Source of the DNA: Propionispora vibrioides
Lineage (GTDB): Bacteria; Bacillota; Negativicutes; Propionisporales; Propionisporaceae
NCBI RefSeq assembly: GCF_900110485.1
Contig: NZ_FODY01000014.1
Location: 49,339-113,338 of the forward strand
DNA: 64,000 nt
Direction of reading: 5' to 3'
A program made the position numbers and the translations under genes. Below the pieces are notes generated by a model, which saw only the letters and a program-made list of their open reading frames with translations, made no database searches and was not told the origin of the DNA. Of this stretch, positions 25,137 to 34,143 are shown one piece after another; position 1 is the first letter of the stretch; each line of letters opens with the position of its first letter.

Positions 25137-26462
25137 CTATATTCGAATTACTGGAGGAGGTTTCCAGGTACCTGCAAGCAAGGCGTGCTTAGGCCAGTAC
25201 ATTCTCATTATCAGATTAAATTCGTCTATGGGTGTAGGCAGCCAGTTGGAATAATAGTCGTTTTCAGGCGGGGAATTTCCGATGAAAATGTCTAATGAGC
25301 CATCGATATTATAGAGCAAGTTGTTTAGATGGGGACTGAGTGTATAACGGTCAATCGAATTTTCAGTCAAATATCCCCGAGAGTTGTAGACGGTGATAGA
25401 CCAGAAGGCATTGACCGGTGGGAATTGTTCTTGGTTGAAGTGAATCATGTAGTCATTAAATCCAACTAAAGGAAATCCTTCTTTATCGATAAATGCGGAA
25501 GCATATATGGAGTCTTTTGGTAAATTAGCTCCAATTCCTGTCATTGCAATGATTGCACGCAGCAGGTAATTTGCTCCGTAAAAACCTATGCCGCTAGTCA
25601 AGAAAAACCAGCCGTTGTCGTTGTAATTTGCGTAATTCCCTTCAGCGGCTGCTTTGATAAATTGGGGGCCATATTGGGAAGCTGCGCTAAGAGCCTGCTT
25701 ACTAGCTGAACTTAAGCTTTGGTAGTTGAAAGATTTGGACGGAATTAATTCTAATTGTCTTAGCGTTGTATCCATTAGCGGATCCTCCACCCAAGGCGGA
25801 TTTACATACATTTGTTGCATCATAAGCGTAAAAAAGGATGCGGCATCCATGGATGCAACCTTATCAACAGGATTTACCCTGATTTTTTTTTGATGTGTAT
25901 TTTTGTGGTGAGTTTTTGCTGGAGGCCAGCAGCTCAGTGGGACCAACAAATAATTGTCTTGAATTTCATGTACGGTATGGTAGTCGTTTTTGCCATTTGT
26001 TTGGGTCCGGCCAATAATCCATACATCTCTGGTAGGGGCATCAATTCTAATCATCCCATTTGGGAGAGGTTGGTTCCAGTCGGGACCTGCAATGACAAAA
26101 AGACTTGCCCTGGTGCCGGTTGTGCGTGCCCCAAGGGATGAGAACACGTTGGTCCAGCTATCTAGGAGTTCCATTAGATAATATTTGTTGTGAGTATTGG
26201 GAAGTGATAATACTATAGGCTCTTCTGAGAGATTCAACCATGCCATGGAATATAGCGTGTCTACATTCGGTCTGACAATAGTGGAGTATTCGGGGGTAGG
26301 AAAAAATCGTTCGTTGAAAAATTCATTTAATTGATGCCCGCTGGTGAGCATGATTTTTTTCGTGGTTTCTGTAATTACGAGAGAATAACCATAAATATAA
26401 GCAGCTAGTGCCAGGTTATAAAGAGTATGGTACTTGCCAGGATCAAACTCGGACTCCCACAT
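25137..26462 (-). CDS. DUF1254/DUF1214 domain protein
   Basis: About 441 residues. The N-terminal DUF1254 is marked by LALAAYIYGYSLVITETTKKIM and VDTLYSMAWLNLSEEPIVLSLP; the C-terminal DUF1214 by FWSITVYNSRGYLTENSIDRYTL. Proteins of this family are usually exported and of unknown function; this copy has no obvious signal peptide when started at ATG 26462, which has AGAGG 8 bases upstream. A longer frame to 26531 lacks an SD. No operon partners. Confidence 0.78.
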   Translation of the reverse strand: MWESEFDPGKYHTLYNLALAAYIYGYSLVITETTKKIMLTSGHQLNEFFNERFFPTPEYSTIVRPNVDTLYSMAWLNLSEEPIVLSLPNTHNKYYLMELLDSWTNVFSSLGARTTGTRASLFVIAGPDWNQPLPNGMIRIDAPTRDVWIIGRTQTNGKNDYHTVHEIQDNYLLVPLSCWPPAKTHHKNTHQKKIRVNPVDKVASMDAASFFTLMMQQMYVNPPWVEDPLMDTTLRQLELIPSKSFNYQSLSSASKQALSAASQYGPQFIKAAAEGNYANYNDNGWFFLTSGIGFYGANYLLRAIIAMTGIGANLPKDSIYASAFIDKEGFPLVGFNDYMIHFNQEQFPPVNAFWSITVYNSRGYLTENSIDRYTLSPHLNNLLYNIDGSLDIFIGNSPPENDYYSNWLPTPIDEFNLIMRMYWPKHALLAGTWKPPPVIRI

Positions 26463-26577
26463 ATGCATATCCTCTGTTTCTAAGTTATATTGTAGTATAT
26501 TCTTACAGATGAAAAATGCATATGGGGGCATAGTAAAGTTAAGATTGCATGAATAGTGATGATAGATAAGGCTAAAT

Positions 26578-26619
26578 AAAATGACCTGAAGTCTCAGGAA
26601 TGAAACTTCAGGTCATTTT
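26578..26619. terminator. Bidirectional terminator between MFS and DUF1254 genes
   Basis: AATGACCTGAAGT pairs with ACTTCAGGTCATT, followed by T-run on the plus side and A-run on the other. It stops the MFS gene (-). Confidence 0.8.
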
Positions 26620-26663
26620 TTATTGCATAACATCTAACGAGTTGAATGCTTATAGATATGTTA

Positions 26664-27863
26664 TCAATATGTGCTAATTGTTTTTTCTGTGAAATAATAC
26701 AATAGTGCTATAACTGGCAGGCATAGTCCGAATATAGAGGCAAGCAGCCAGCCTCCATAAGCATAGGCCCAGCCGCCTAAGGCAGATCCGGTGGCCCCGC
26801 CGATAAAGAAAACAGCCATAAATACTCCGTTCACTCGTCCGCGTATTTCGCCACCCAGTGAATAAATCGCACGCTGACCAAGAACGAGATTGCCGGAAAC
26901 AGCCATATCTAACGTGATGGCGGCTATGACAAGAAACGCTAAAGCGATGAGTGAAGCATCTGTATATATGTGTGTAAGCAAAAAAGATATAATCGCAATG
27001 ACAATGGCCAACCCGGTCAATTGTTTGGTCCAACCCTTATCAGCCAATCTTCCGGCAATTGGCGCAGCTATGGCACCTGCCACCCCGGCAAGGGCAAATA
27101 AAGCGATACCTTGTTGAGATAAATGAAAATGACTAGCCAGCCATAGCGGGATTACCGTCCAAAACAGACTGAATGCACCGAACAAGCAGGCTTGATAAAA
27201 GGCACGGCGGCGTAATACGGTTTTCGTTGCAAAAAGCGACCACAAGGAGCGAATTAAATCACCATAATTCATAGTTGGGGATGGGGCCCGTTTAGGAAGA
27301 ACGAAAGCTAGCAGTACAGCCAGTATCGCTGTAATCCCGGCAGAGAGAAGAAAAACTGCCTGCCAGCCCCAAAGATCGGTAATAAAGCTTGCTGCCGGTC
27401 GGGCAAGCATGATGCCGAGTAACAGCCCGCTCATTACATTGCCAACAACTTGGCCGCGCCGTTCTTCTGTTGCCAGATGGGCTGCATAGGGGACCAGTAT
27501 TTGTGTTGCTACAGAACCTAGCCCGATGAACAGTGCTGCCATAAGAAAAAATAGTGCATTTTTCGTAAGAGCTGCTGCAACTAATGCGCAAATTACAATG
27601 ACTAAGGTGGAGGTGATTAACCGTCGATTTTCAATGAGATCACAAAGAGGAACAATGAATAATAGCCCGGCAACATAGCCAATTTGCGTTAACGTTACGA
27701 TTAATCCCGCTGACGCCAGAGGAAGATGGGTAGCAATACTGATCGGGCCAACTAAAGGTTGTGCATAATAAAGATTAGCAACAATCACGCCACAGGCAAT
27801 AGCTAGCAGAACGGGGATCCAGTTGGGGATTTGCTTGGTTTTTACTTGTATAGTGTTCATCAT
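26664..27863 (-). CDS. MFS efflux transporter
   Basis: A 399-residue, probably 12-helix major facilitator. It opens with the family-specific ACGVIVANLYYAQPLVGPI and has the loop 2-3 motif DLIENRRLI (a variant of G-x-x-x-D-R-x-G-R-R/K). The YQP-like opening is found in bacterial drug/metabolite exporters of the YdhP/YgaY kind. Divergent from a TetR regulator whose putative operators lie in the 173-bp gap, the normal arrangement for an inducible exporter. Substrate unknown. Confidence 0.88.
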   Translation of the reverse strand: MMNTIQVKTKQIPNWIPVLLAIACGVIVANLYYAQPLVGPISIATHLPLASAGLIVTLTQIGYVAGLLFIVPLCDLIENRRLITSTLVIVICALVAAALTKNALFFLMAALFIGLGSVATQILVPYAAHLATEERRGQVVGNVMSGLLLGIMLARPAASFITDLWGWQAVFLLSAGITAILAVLLAFVLPKRAPSPTMNYGDLIRSLWSLFATKTVLRRRAFYQACLFGAFSLFWTVIPLWLASHFHLSQQGIALFALAGVAGAIAAPIAGRLADKGWTKQLTGLAIVIAIISFLLTHIYTDASLIALAFLVIAAITLDMAVSGNLVLGQRAIYSLGGEIRGRVNGVFMAVFFIGGATGSALGGWAYAYGGWLLASIFGLCLPVIALLYYFTEKTISTY

Positions 27864-27906
27864 TATCCCTGCCTTAATTTTTTTACGCCTAGCATTTAAA
27901 TACTGA

Positions 27907-28007
27907 ACGTATAGTTTATTTAATGATTAAATTATAAACTGCACGTCTAGTATTTGTAAAGTGTTTTCTTGTGATAAAATATTTAGTATAATGTACGTAT
28001 AGTTTAT
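27907..28007. promoter_or_regulatory. Three repeated operator half-sites between MFS and tetR
   Basis: ACGTATAGTTTAT occurs at 27907-27919 and 27995-28007 on the plus strand, and an inverted near-copy (ATAAACTGCACGT) at 27934-27946. This spacing brackets both divergent promoters and fits a TetR operator set; function inferred. Confidence 0.55.
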
Positions 28008-28036
28008 CTGGTGCGAATATACAGGGAGGTATTGGT

Positions 28037-28618
28037 TTGGAAAAGAAAAAAGGACGTCCTCGTGATATAGCGACGGAAAAAGCGATTCTTGCTGCTTCCT
28101 ATGATTTATTGCTGGAGAATGGCTTTGGAACCATAACTGTTGAGAAAATTGCTGAGCGGGCCAAGGTGAGTAAAGCGACTATTTATAAATGGTGGCCCAA
28201 CAAAGCGGCGGTTGTCATGGACGGCTTTCTATCTGCGGCGATGGCCAGACTTCCTGTACCGGATACAGGTTCCGTGATTGATGATATAGTCATTCAGGTC
28301 AGTAATTTAGCCAGTTTTTTAACTAGCCGGGAAGGCAAAGTAATCAATGAATTAATTGCCGAGGGACAATTTGATGTAAAGCTGGCGGAAGCGTATCGAG
28401 CACGGTATTTCAATCCTCGCCGATTTGATTCGCGGCGAATTTTGGAGCGAGGGGTGCAAAGGGGCGAGCTGAAGAAGGACCTGGATATTGAATTGTGCAT
28501 TGATTTAATTTATGGTCCGCTTTTTTATCGGTTGCTGGTAACCGGTGAAAAAATAGATGAGGTTTTTATAAAAACCTTAATACATTATGCTTTGGAAGGT
28601 ATTTGGGTAAAAAGATAA
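28037..28618 (+). CDS. TetR/AcrR-family regulator
   Basis: A 193-residue regulator with the HTH TVEKIAERAKVSKATIYKWWPNK (recognition helix STIYKWW-type with a WW pair) near residues 34-56 and a helical ligand domain with the C-terminal FYRLLVTGEKID typical of TetR_C. TTG start preceded by AGGGAGGT 7 bases upstream. Divergent from the MFS exporter it presumably represses. A terminator follows at 28699. Confidence 0.9.
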   Translation: MEKKKGRPRDIATEKAILAASYDLLLENGFGTITVEKIAERAKVSKATIYKWWPNKAAVVMDGFLSAAMARLPVPDTGSVIDDIVIQVSNLASFLTSREGKVINELIAEGQFDVKLAEAYRARYFNPRRFDSRRILERGVQRGELKKDLDIELCIDLIYGPLFYRLLVTGEKIDEVFIKTLIHYALEGIWVKR

Positions 28619-28698
28619 ATAAATAGGGTTATTTAAAACGCCACTATTCTTGTCATGAAAAGTCCGATTTACACAAAATTATTTGCAGGCTATAAAAA

Positions 28699-28736
28699 AA
28701 TGTACTGCCAACTGTTTTCGAGTTGGCAGTACATTT
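28699..28736. terminator. Terminator after tetR / after the TonB receptor
   Basis: AATGTACTGCCAACT pairs with AGTTGGCAGTACATT, followed by T6; it faces both converging genes. Confidence 0.85.
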
Positions 28737-28785
28737 TTTTCGTAAAAGTAAGTTAGTTGTCATTAAACTTTTAGGATAAGTCGAT

Positions 28786-30741
28786 TTACATACGGTGCTC
28801 TACACCAAGATAGAAGCTGCGTCCCGGCATAGGATAAGATCCGGGGCCATTACCTAAGGTGCCCGCGGAAGTTAACTCATAAGCCTCATTAGTTAAATTA
28901 TAGGCTTTGAGGTAAATACGGGTAGCGGGATTAATTTTATAGTTGACTAGCATGTCGAGAGTTACATAAGATTTCGAGGTGAATTCTTCCAGGCTGCGGC
29001 CGGTTGCACTCCGAAGTGTAAGACCTGCATCCCATTTATCCTGATCGTACTGTACGTTTAGACGATACCCATTGGGCTGGCTATTGGAAGTATAGTTTAC
29101 ATAATTTCCGTTTTCGTCCTGGACTTGCGTTTTGTTATAGGTGTAGCCAAGGCCTACTGTCCATTGCGGTGATAATTCCCGTGTTAAGCTCAGGTCTAAG
29201 CCACGTCTTTTTTCATGACTTGCATTATAGTAGTAGCCAGGGACGTAATAACCATAGCCGGAGATGTAGGAAGCATCAGGGTCACTGGCGTCTGAATCGT
29301 ATCCACTCTTAAATTCAAGAGCATTTTTAAGCCGGCTGCTGTAAACACTGGCTTGTAATTTGGTTCCATCGCCCAACTTCGTATTAATACCTAAAGTAGT
29401 TGTCGTTCCTTCTTCCGGTTTGAGGTTGGGGTTGCCAATGGTCCAGCCGTTATCCCAAAAAAGATCCTGCATGGTAGGATTTTTTACATACTGTCCCCAG
29501 GAAGCGTAAACATTTGTATCAGCGTTAAGCTCCTTATTTACGGTAAGACGTGAGGTCGTATTCTCGCCGCTGATACTATGGTCATCATAACGCCCGCCTG
29601 CCGTGATAGACCAATTATTGACAAACTGCCAGCGATTTTCCAAGAAGAGAGCCTTGCTTGTATAGCCTTTGTTGATTGACTCTTTGTCATCCAGATGTTC
29701 TTCTCGCCAGTCGGCGCCGCCGGTTAGGGTATAATTTTTCGCAAGCTGCCAGTTTTGCTGCCAGTTAAATCCGTTGGCATAAAGATCGGCAATAGAATTA
29801 AAGGAGTCCCAATATTTCAGGTCCGTTTCATTGTGATAGATACGGAAGAAGTTTTCTGCCCCGTTATTCTGCCCCCAGTGGTAGGTTAAGGCAATATTAT
29901 CATCTACTTGTTTACGGTAGCCGTTTGGATAAACGAAATAGGGATTATTAGTTCCGGAATAGCCAGATTTGTCATCCGCATGTTCCAGGTCTAAAGAAAG
30001 AGAACGGTCATTACTAAGATCTTTATCTAATCTCATTGTCAGATATTCCTGATCAAATCCACTATTGTTCTTGGTTTCTGTTTTGCCGGTTGAGGGATTT
30101 TTGTATTTAAAGTCATCCCGTGTTTTCTTTTCTGCGGTGATCAGGTAGCCAATTCCATTTTCTTTGCCTTCCGTGGTCAGGCTATACCGCTCGAAGCCCC
30201 AACTGCCAAACTCGGATGAAATAGAAGTATTAGCCGTTTTCGCTTTGCGTGTAATAATATTAATAATACCGCCGACCGCATCGCTGCCGTATAGCGAGGA
30301 AGCCGGACCCCGGACGATTTCAATGCGTTCAATATTTTTGATTGGTAAGGAATTAAGGTCTATTCCTGCATGCGAATTTCCACTTATAACAAGATGGTCC
30401 CAGCCGATTCGGCGGCCATCCACCAGAACCAATACGCGGTCATCGCCATTGATCACAGGAACGGTACTGGTACCGGTTTCTTGCAACGCGATATTGCTTT
30501 TCTTTAAAATATCAGGCAAATTGGTAAAGCTGCCTTTTTCAATTTCTTCCTGCGTGATAACTGTTACATTAGCTGCAACTTCAGATTTTTTTACAGGCAT
30601 ACGGTTAGCTGTTACAACGTATTCATCAAAATTAAAGGTTTCTTCGCTGGCTGCGTCTTCAGCAAATATTATTTGCGATGTACCTAGCAGCACGGCGCTA
30701 CTGAGCAGCGAGCATAATAATTTCTTTTGGTTTAATTTCAT
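28786..30741 (-). CDS. TonB-dependent outer-membrane receptor
   Basis: About 651 residues. Signal peptide MKLNQKKLLCSLLSSAVLLG cut near IIFAED; a plug domain starting FDEYVVTANRMPV with VLVLVDGRRIG and IERIEIVRGPASSLYGSDAVGGIINIIT; then a 22-strand-type beta barrel with the PTMQDLFWDNGWTIGNPNLKPEEG loop. This plug resembles BtuB/FepA-type receptors; substrate may be an iron chelate, heme or cobalamin. No ExbBD/TonB or ABC genes are adjacent. ATG 30741 has GGGAGA 9 bases upstream. Its existence shows an outer membrane. The last residue is Met rather than the usual Phe. Confidence 0.93.
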   Translation of the reverse strand: MKLNQKKLLCSLLSSAVLLGTSQIIFAEDAASEETFNFDEYVVTANRMPVKKSEVAANVTVITQEEIEKGSFTNLPDILKKSNIALQETGTSTVPVINGDDRVLVLVDGRRIGWDHLVISGNSHAGIDLNSLPIKNIERIEIVRGPASSLYGSDAVGGIINIITRKAKTANTSISSEFGSWGFERYSLTTEGKENGIGYLITAEKKTRDDFKYKNPSTGKTETKNNSGFDQEYLTMRLDKDLSNDRSLSLDLEHADDKSGYSGTNNPYFVYPNGYRKQVDDNIALTYHWGQNNGAENFFRIYHNETDLKYWDSFNSIADLYANGFNWQQNWQLAKNYTLTGGADWREEHLDDKESINKGYTSKALFLENRWQFVNNWSITAGGRYDDHSISGENTTSRLTVNKELNADTNVYASWGQYVKNPTMQDLFWDNGWTIGNPNLKPEEGTTTTLGINTKLGDGTKLQASVYSSRLKNALEFKSGYDSDASDPDASYISGYGYYVPGYYYNASHEKRRGLDLSLTRELSPQWTVGLGYTYNKTQVQDENGNYVNYTSNSQPNGYRLNVQYDQDKWDAGLTLRSATGRSLEEFTSKSYVTLDMLVNYKINPATRIYLKAYNLTNEAYELTSAGTLGNGPGSYPMPGRSFYLGVEHRM

Positions 30742-30861
30742 AAAAATCTCCCTTCGTTCTCTGTTCGTAGGTTTTGTGAATAGAATGAATAAATCCATTT
30801 TCAACAGGAGTCCATCAGAAACTGCGAATGAATAAATGAATATGTATGGGAATAATTAGTT

Positions 30862-30920
30862 GACTGACAGCAGTCGGTCGGTGAGTATAAAAAAAGTTAT
30901 TTGACTGACGACAGTCAGTC
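30862..30920 (-). promoter_or_regulatory. Tandem GACTGAC palindromes upstream of the TonB receptor
   Basis: GACTGAC-N4-GTCGGTC (30862-30879) and GACTGAC-N4-GTCAGTC (30903-30920), 41 bp apart, with TATACT on the minus strand between them. Such palindromes are typical TetR-family operators. No TetR gene recognising this sequence type is adjacent. Confidence 0.6.
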
Positions 30921-31096
30921 GATAATCAAAATAATTTTATATTTTCATTTCACACACCTTTCTTTTTATATGTGTGTACCAGTGATGTGAGAGGATTGAT
31001 CTTGTTGGGCGATTGCCATCCAGGATCAAGGCTGCCCGTAAATAAACAAATTCTTATGATTGACAACAGCTATAAGAAATAAAGATAAGCCTAAAC

Positions 31097-31117
31097 GATT
31101 ATGATTATCAATATCAT
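31097..31117. promoter_or_regulatory. Fur-box-like sequence
   Basis: GATTATGATTATCAATATCA at 31097 resembles the Fur consensus (GATAATGATAATCATTATC); by eye 15 of 19 positions agree. It is about 360 bases upstream of the receptor start, so the link is uncertain. Confidence 0.4.
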
Positions 31118-31349
31118 GGACAAATACGATTATATTCTTTTGGAAAATGTAAGTCAATACTTTTCTAATACCTTTCTAATCCGTTGTAGAACAAAGTGAG
31201 ATGGTTTAATTAAACCTAACAGGCATATTCTTACAAACAAACTGCGGTAAGGCTCGGATGAAGTAGAAATGTGTCTCAAAAGTCATTGCAAAAGAAGAGG
31301 AGAGGATTGACAAAATTTTCTCAAAAGCGTATAGTAATGTTAATAAAAT

Positions 31350-31640
31350 ATGTATTGAAACCAATGATTAAGAAGAGTAAGCTTTGTGCCGGTCACTTAC
31401 AGAGAGTTGCGGGTGGTGAAACGCAACAGGGAAGCCTTAGCCGAATGGACTTAAGAGGGCAGACGAACAGCCGCCGCAGGCAGCTTAGTAGTAGCTGACG
31501 GGAACTTCACCCGTTACCAAGGAAGTGCATATCATGTTGTATGCAGAAGAAGCGGGTGCGTTTTCGCACCAAGTTGAGTGGTACCACAGAAGTATAGGCT
31601 TTTGTCTCAGTGAGAATTGAGATAAAAGCCTTTTTTTATT
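31350..31640 (+). ncRNA. T-box leader, probably tryptophan-responsive
   Basis: A tRNA-sensing leader upstream of trpB. Features seen: AGAGAG at 31401 with the TTGCG/CGCAA stem, the specifier loop GAATGGAC with TGG (Trp codon) at 31446-31448, the T-box TGAGTGGTACCACAGA at 31575-31590, and a terminator hairpin GGCTTTTGTCTCA...TGAGATAAAAGCC at about 31598-31630 followed by T7. Uncharged tRNA-Trp would pair with the T-box and prevent termination. The 5' limit is approximate. Confidence 0.85.
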
Positions 31641-31674
31641 ATCCAAAATCAGATATATGAGGGGAGACGGCAGT

Positions 31675-33057
31675 ATGGCAAAGAAAATTCCACACAGATT
31701 ATATTTAACCGAGGAGCAGATGCCGACACAATGGTACAACTTGCGGGCTGATATGAAAGAAAAGCCTGAGCCTATGCTAAATCCGGCAACAGGAAAGCCG
31801 GTGGAACCGCAAGACTTATATCCCGTATTCTGTGAAAAGCTGGCCCATCAGGAATTGGATGATACAACTAGATATATTGACATCCCGGAAGAAATTCTGG
31901 AAATGTACAAAAATTACCGTCCTTCCCCGCTATGCCGTGCCTATAGTCTGGAAAAAGCGTTAGGGACTCCGGCGAAAATTTACTTTAAGTTTGAAGGCAA
32001 CAACACATCTGGCAGTCATAAGCTGAACTCGGCTATTGCCCAGGCTTATTATGCCAAGGAGCAGGGACTAAAGGGACTGACTACGGAAACGGGTGCCGGG
32101 CAGTGGGGGACGGCTTTGTCGGAAGCCTGCTGTTATTTTGGGATGCCGCTTACGGTATATATGGTCAAGGCATCCTATGAGCAGAAGCCTTTCCGGAAAT
32201 CCATTATGGAAACCTTTGGGGCCAGCGTGATTTCCAGCCCCAGTCATACGACGGAAGCCGGCCGAAAGATTTTAGACGCCAATCCGGGAACCTCGGGCAG
32301 TCTGGGCTGTGCAATATCGGAAGCGGTGGAAAAGGCCGTTACTACCGAGGGCTATAAATATGTGTTAGGGTCGGTACTGAATCAGGTACTGCTCCACCAG
32401 TCCGTCATCGGTCTGGAAAGCGAGAAGGCGATGGAAATACTGGGTGAATATCCCGATATTGTTATCGGCTGCGCCGGCGGCGGCTCCAATCTTGGCGGTC
32501 TAATTGCGCCGTTTGTGAGAGATAAAATTACTGGCAAGGCGAATCCGCGGTTAGTGGCGGTAGAGCCGGTTTCTTGTCCTTCGCTGACCAGGGGGAAATT
32601 TGTATATGATTATTGTGACACCGGAAAGATTACCCCGATGGCCAAAATGTACACTCTCGGCTGCACGTTCGCACCGTCGCCCATTCATGCCGGCGGTCTG
32701 CGTTATCACGGCATGTCGCCGGCTCTTTCCAAGCTGTATCATGATGGCTATATGGAGGCGGTGGCAGTAGGCCAGACCAAAGTATTTGAAGCGGCGATTT
32801 TCTTTGCCAAGTATGAAGGCATTCTGCCGGCTCCCGAATCTTCCCACGCTATTCGTGTTGCGATAGATGAAGCCTTAAAATGCAAAGAGACGGGAGAAGA
32901 AAAGACCATTCTCTTTGGTTTAACCGGAACAGGATATTTTGATATGACAGCCTATAATTCCTTCCATGAAGGGACAATGAGCGACTACATCCCGACCGAT
33001 GAAGAGCTCCAGAAGGGCTTTGCGGAACTTCCTAAAATCCCGGGAATCCAGGAGTAG
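31675..33057 (+). CDS. trpB: Tryptophan synthase beta chain, TrpB2 type
   Basis: About 460 residues, longer than standard TrpB (about 400) and typical of TrpB2, which works alone. PLP lysine in NNTSGSHKLNSAIAQAYYA near residue 110; the glutamate region TETGAGQWGTAL; phosphate loop GCAGGGSNLGG near 265. It condenses indole (or indole from elsewhere) with serine. The gene is preceded by a Trp T-box and stands alone with no trpA, so it probably scavenges indole. ATG 31675 follows GGGGAGACGG. Confidence 0.93.
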   Translation: MAKKIPHRLYLTEEQMPTQWYNLRADMKEKPEPMLNPATGKPVEPQDLYPVFCEKLAHQELDDTTRYIDIPEEILEMYKNYRPSPLCRAYSLEKALGTPAKIYFKFEGNNTSGSHKLNSAIAQAYYAKEQGLKGLTTETGAGQWGTALSEACCYFGMPLTVYMVKASYEQKPFRKSIMETFGASVISSPSHTTEAGRKILDANPGTSGSLGCAISEAVEKAVTTEGYKYVLGSVLNQVLLHQSVIGLESEKAMEILGEYPDIVIGCAGGGSNLGGLIAPFVRDKITGKANPRLVAVEPVSCPSLTRGKFVYDYCDTGKITPMAKMYTLGCTFAPSPIHAGGLRYHGMSPALSKLYHDGYMEAVAVGQTKVFEAAIFFAKYEGILPAPESSHAIRVAIDEALKCKETGEEKTILFGLTGTGYFDMTAYNSFHEGTMSDYIPTDEELQKGFAELPKIPGIQE

Positions 33058-33233
33058 TCACCTAATCAAAGTTACTGTGAGTTTAATCGGTGGTTAAGCT
33101 GCTTTTATGCCAATATCCGGTGAACTCGCCTCGATCGTTACAGGAGCCCGTGTACTCTTTCTTACATACTACTTAATTTTTCCAGAAAACTATCGATATA
33201 ATAAGTAGTATAGTTATGGATGGAGTCGGGACT

Positions 33234-33833
33234 ATGGCGATTGATCAAAATAGCTTGAGCAGTTTGCTGGCGGTCTTCGCGCCCCGCAGCAATATGACGG
33301 CTCTGCGGGAACAGCGCGCAAATCTCTTGCAGAAGCTGCAGCAAAATCCTGGTGATCCGGACGGTGACCGGCAACAGGCATCGGATATAAAGAATAACTT
33401 TCGGGAGCTGGCCGCCGTCGATCAGCAAATTTCTCAGGCCATGTATGACGAGATAGCCGGGAAGCTGGAAGAAGAGCGATTAGAGCAGGAGGCCGCGTCT
33501 GCCAGAAAAGAGCGGATCCGGGAACGGGCGCTGGCTAAACATGAGCGTTTCTTAGAAAATAAGAGTATGGGCAAACTTTTGTCCGCTGCTCTTAAGTCAG
33601 GTTATCCGAGCGGCATTGGCAGTCCTGGCGTTAGCGGCAGTGGACAGGGCGATATAAGTTATATTTCCGATGCCGAACGCGATTTACAGGAAGCCGTGCA
33701 ATATGGAATTGCTGCGGCGGAAGTGGCTGCGCGCCGGAAAAATGCGGAGACCAAGGCACAAACCGAGGAAAACGCTCAAAAGCGGCAGGCTGCGCAGCGG
33801 AAAAAGGCTAAGTCTGTCAATATAATAGTTTGA
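33234..33833 (+). CDS. Charged coiled-coil protein of unknown function
   Basis: About 199 residues, no signal peptide, no membrane segment. Residues 20-110 are rich in Arg, Glu, Gln and Lys with heptad-like spacing (LREQRANLLQKLQQN; GKLEEERLEQEAASARKERI), then a Gly/Ser-rich linker near 125-140, then a second Ala/Lys/Gln helix ending in KKAKSVNIIV. ATG 33234 has GGAGTCGGG upstream. Family not recognised. It is followed by two successive terminators. Confidence 0.6.
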   Translation: MAIDQNSLSSLLAVFAPRSNMTALREQRANLLQKLQQNPGDPDGDRQQASDIKNNFRELAAVDQQISQAMYDEIAGKLEEERLEQEAASARKERIRERALAKHERFLENKSMGKLLSAALKSGYPSGIGSPGVSGSGQGDISYISDAERDLQEAVQYGIAAAEVAARRKNAETKAQTEENAQKRQAAQRKKAKSVNIIV

Positions 33834-33840
33834 TCGTTGC

Positions 33841-33879
33841 AAAATAACTGTTTTTTTAATGAAAACAGTTATTTTTTTG
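33841..33879 (+). terminator. First terminator after the coiled-coil gene
   Basis: AAATAACTGTTTT pairs with AAAACAGTTATTT, followed by T4. Confidence 0.8.
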
Positions 33880-33910
33880 ATAATCATTTGAAGTGGGTTT
33901 TGTAAATGAA

Positions 33911-33957
33911 AAAATAGCAATTTTTTTACATTGTATATAAAAAAATTGCTATTTCTT
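33911..33957. terminator. Second hairpin, bidirectional terminator type
   Basis: AAATAGCAATTTTTTT and AAAAAAATTGCTATTT form a 15-bp stem; T-rich on the plus 3' side. Confidence 0.65.
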
Positions 33958-34143
33958 TTTAATGAAATAGGAAAGTGGGAATCGTTGGCGAAATAGTATG
34001 ACGATTCATACAGTTCAAATTTTATTCCGGAAGATATTTGCCGAGAAATTCGGAAAAAGGATTGGAGTTTTTTCACTTTCGACCTATTGGGCTGTCTTTT
34101 TACGGAGTTATTATGTAGGGGGCTTCATAAGGGGGAAGAAGGG

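Larger units (their letters stand above)
30742..31350. other. Regulatory intergenic region upstream of the TonB receptor
   Basis: About 600 bases with no gene. It contains two operator-like palindromes (30862-30920), a Fur-like site (31097) and AT-rich sequence, then runs into the T-box leader of trpB. No cobalamin riboswitch was seen here. Confidence 0.5.

Noticed and set aside
30742..31096. Search for a cobalamin riboswitch upstream of the TonB receptor
   Set aside because: No B12 box (AGxCxGGAGACCxGCC) was found there; the only one seen is at 41971.
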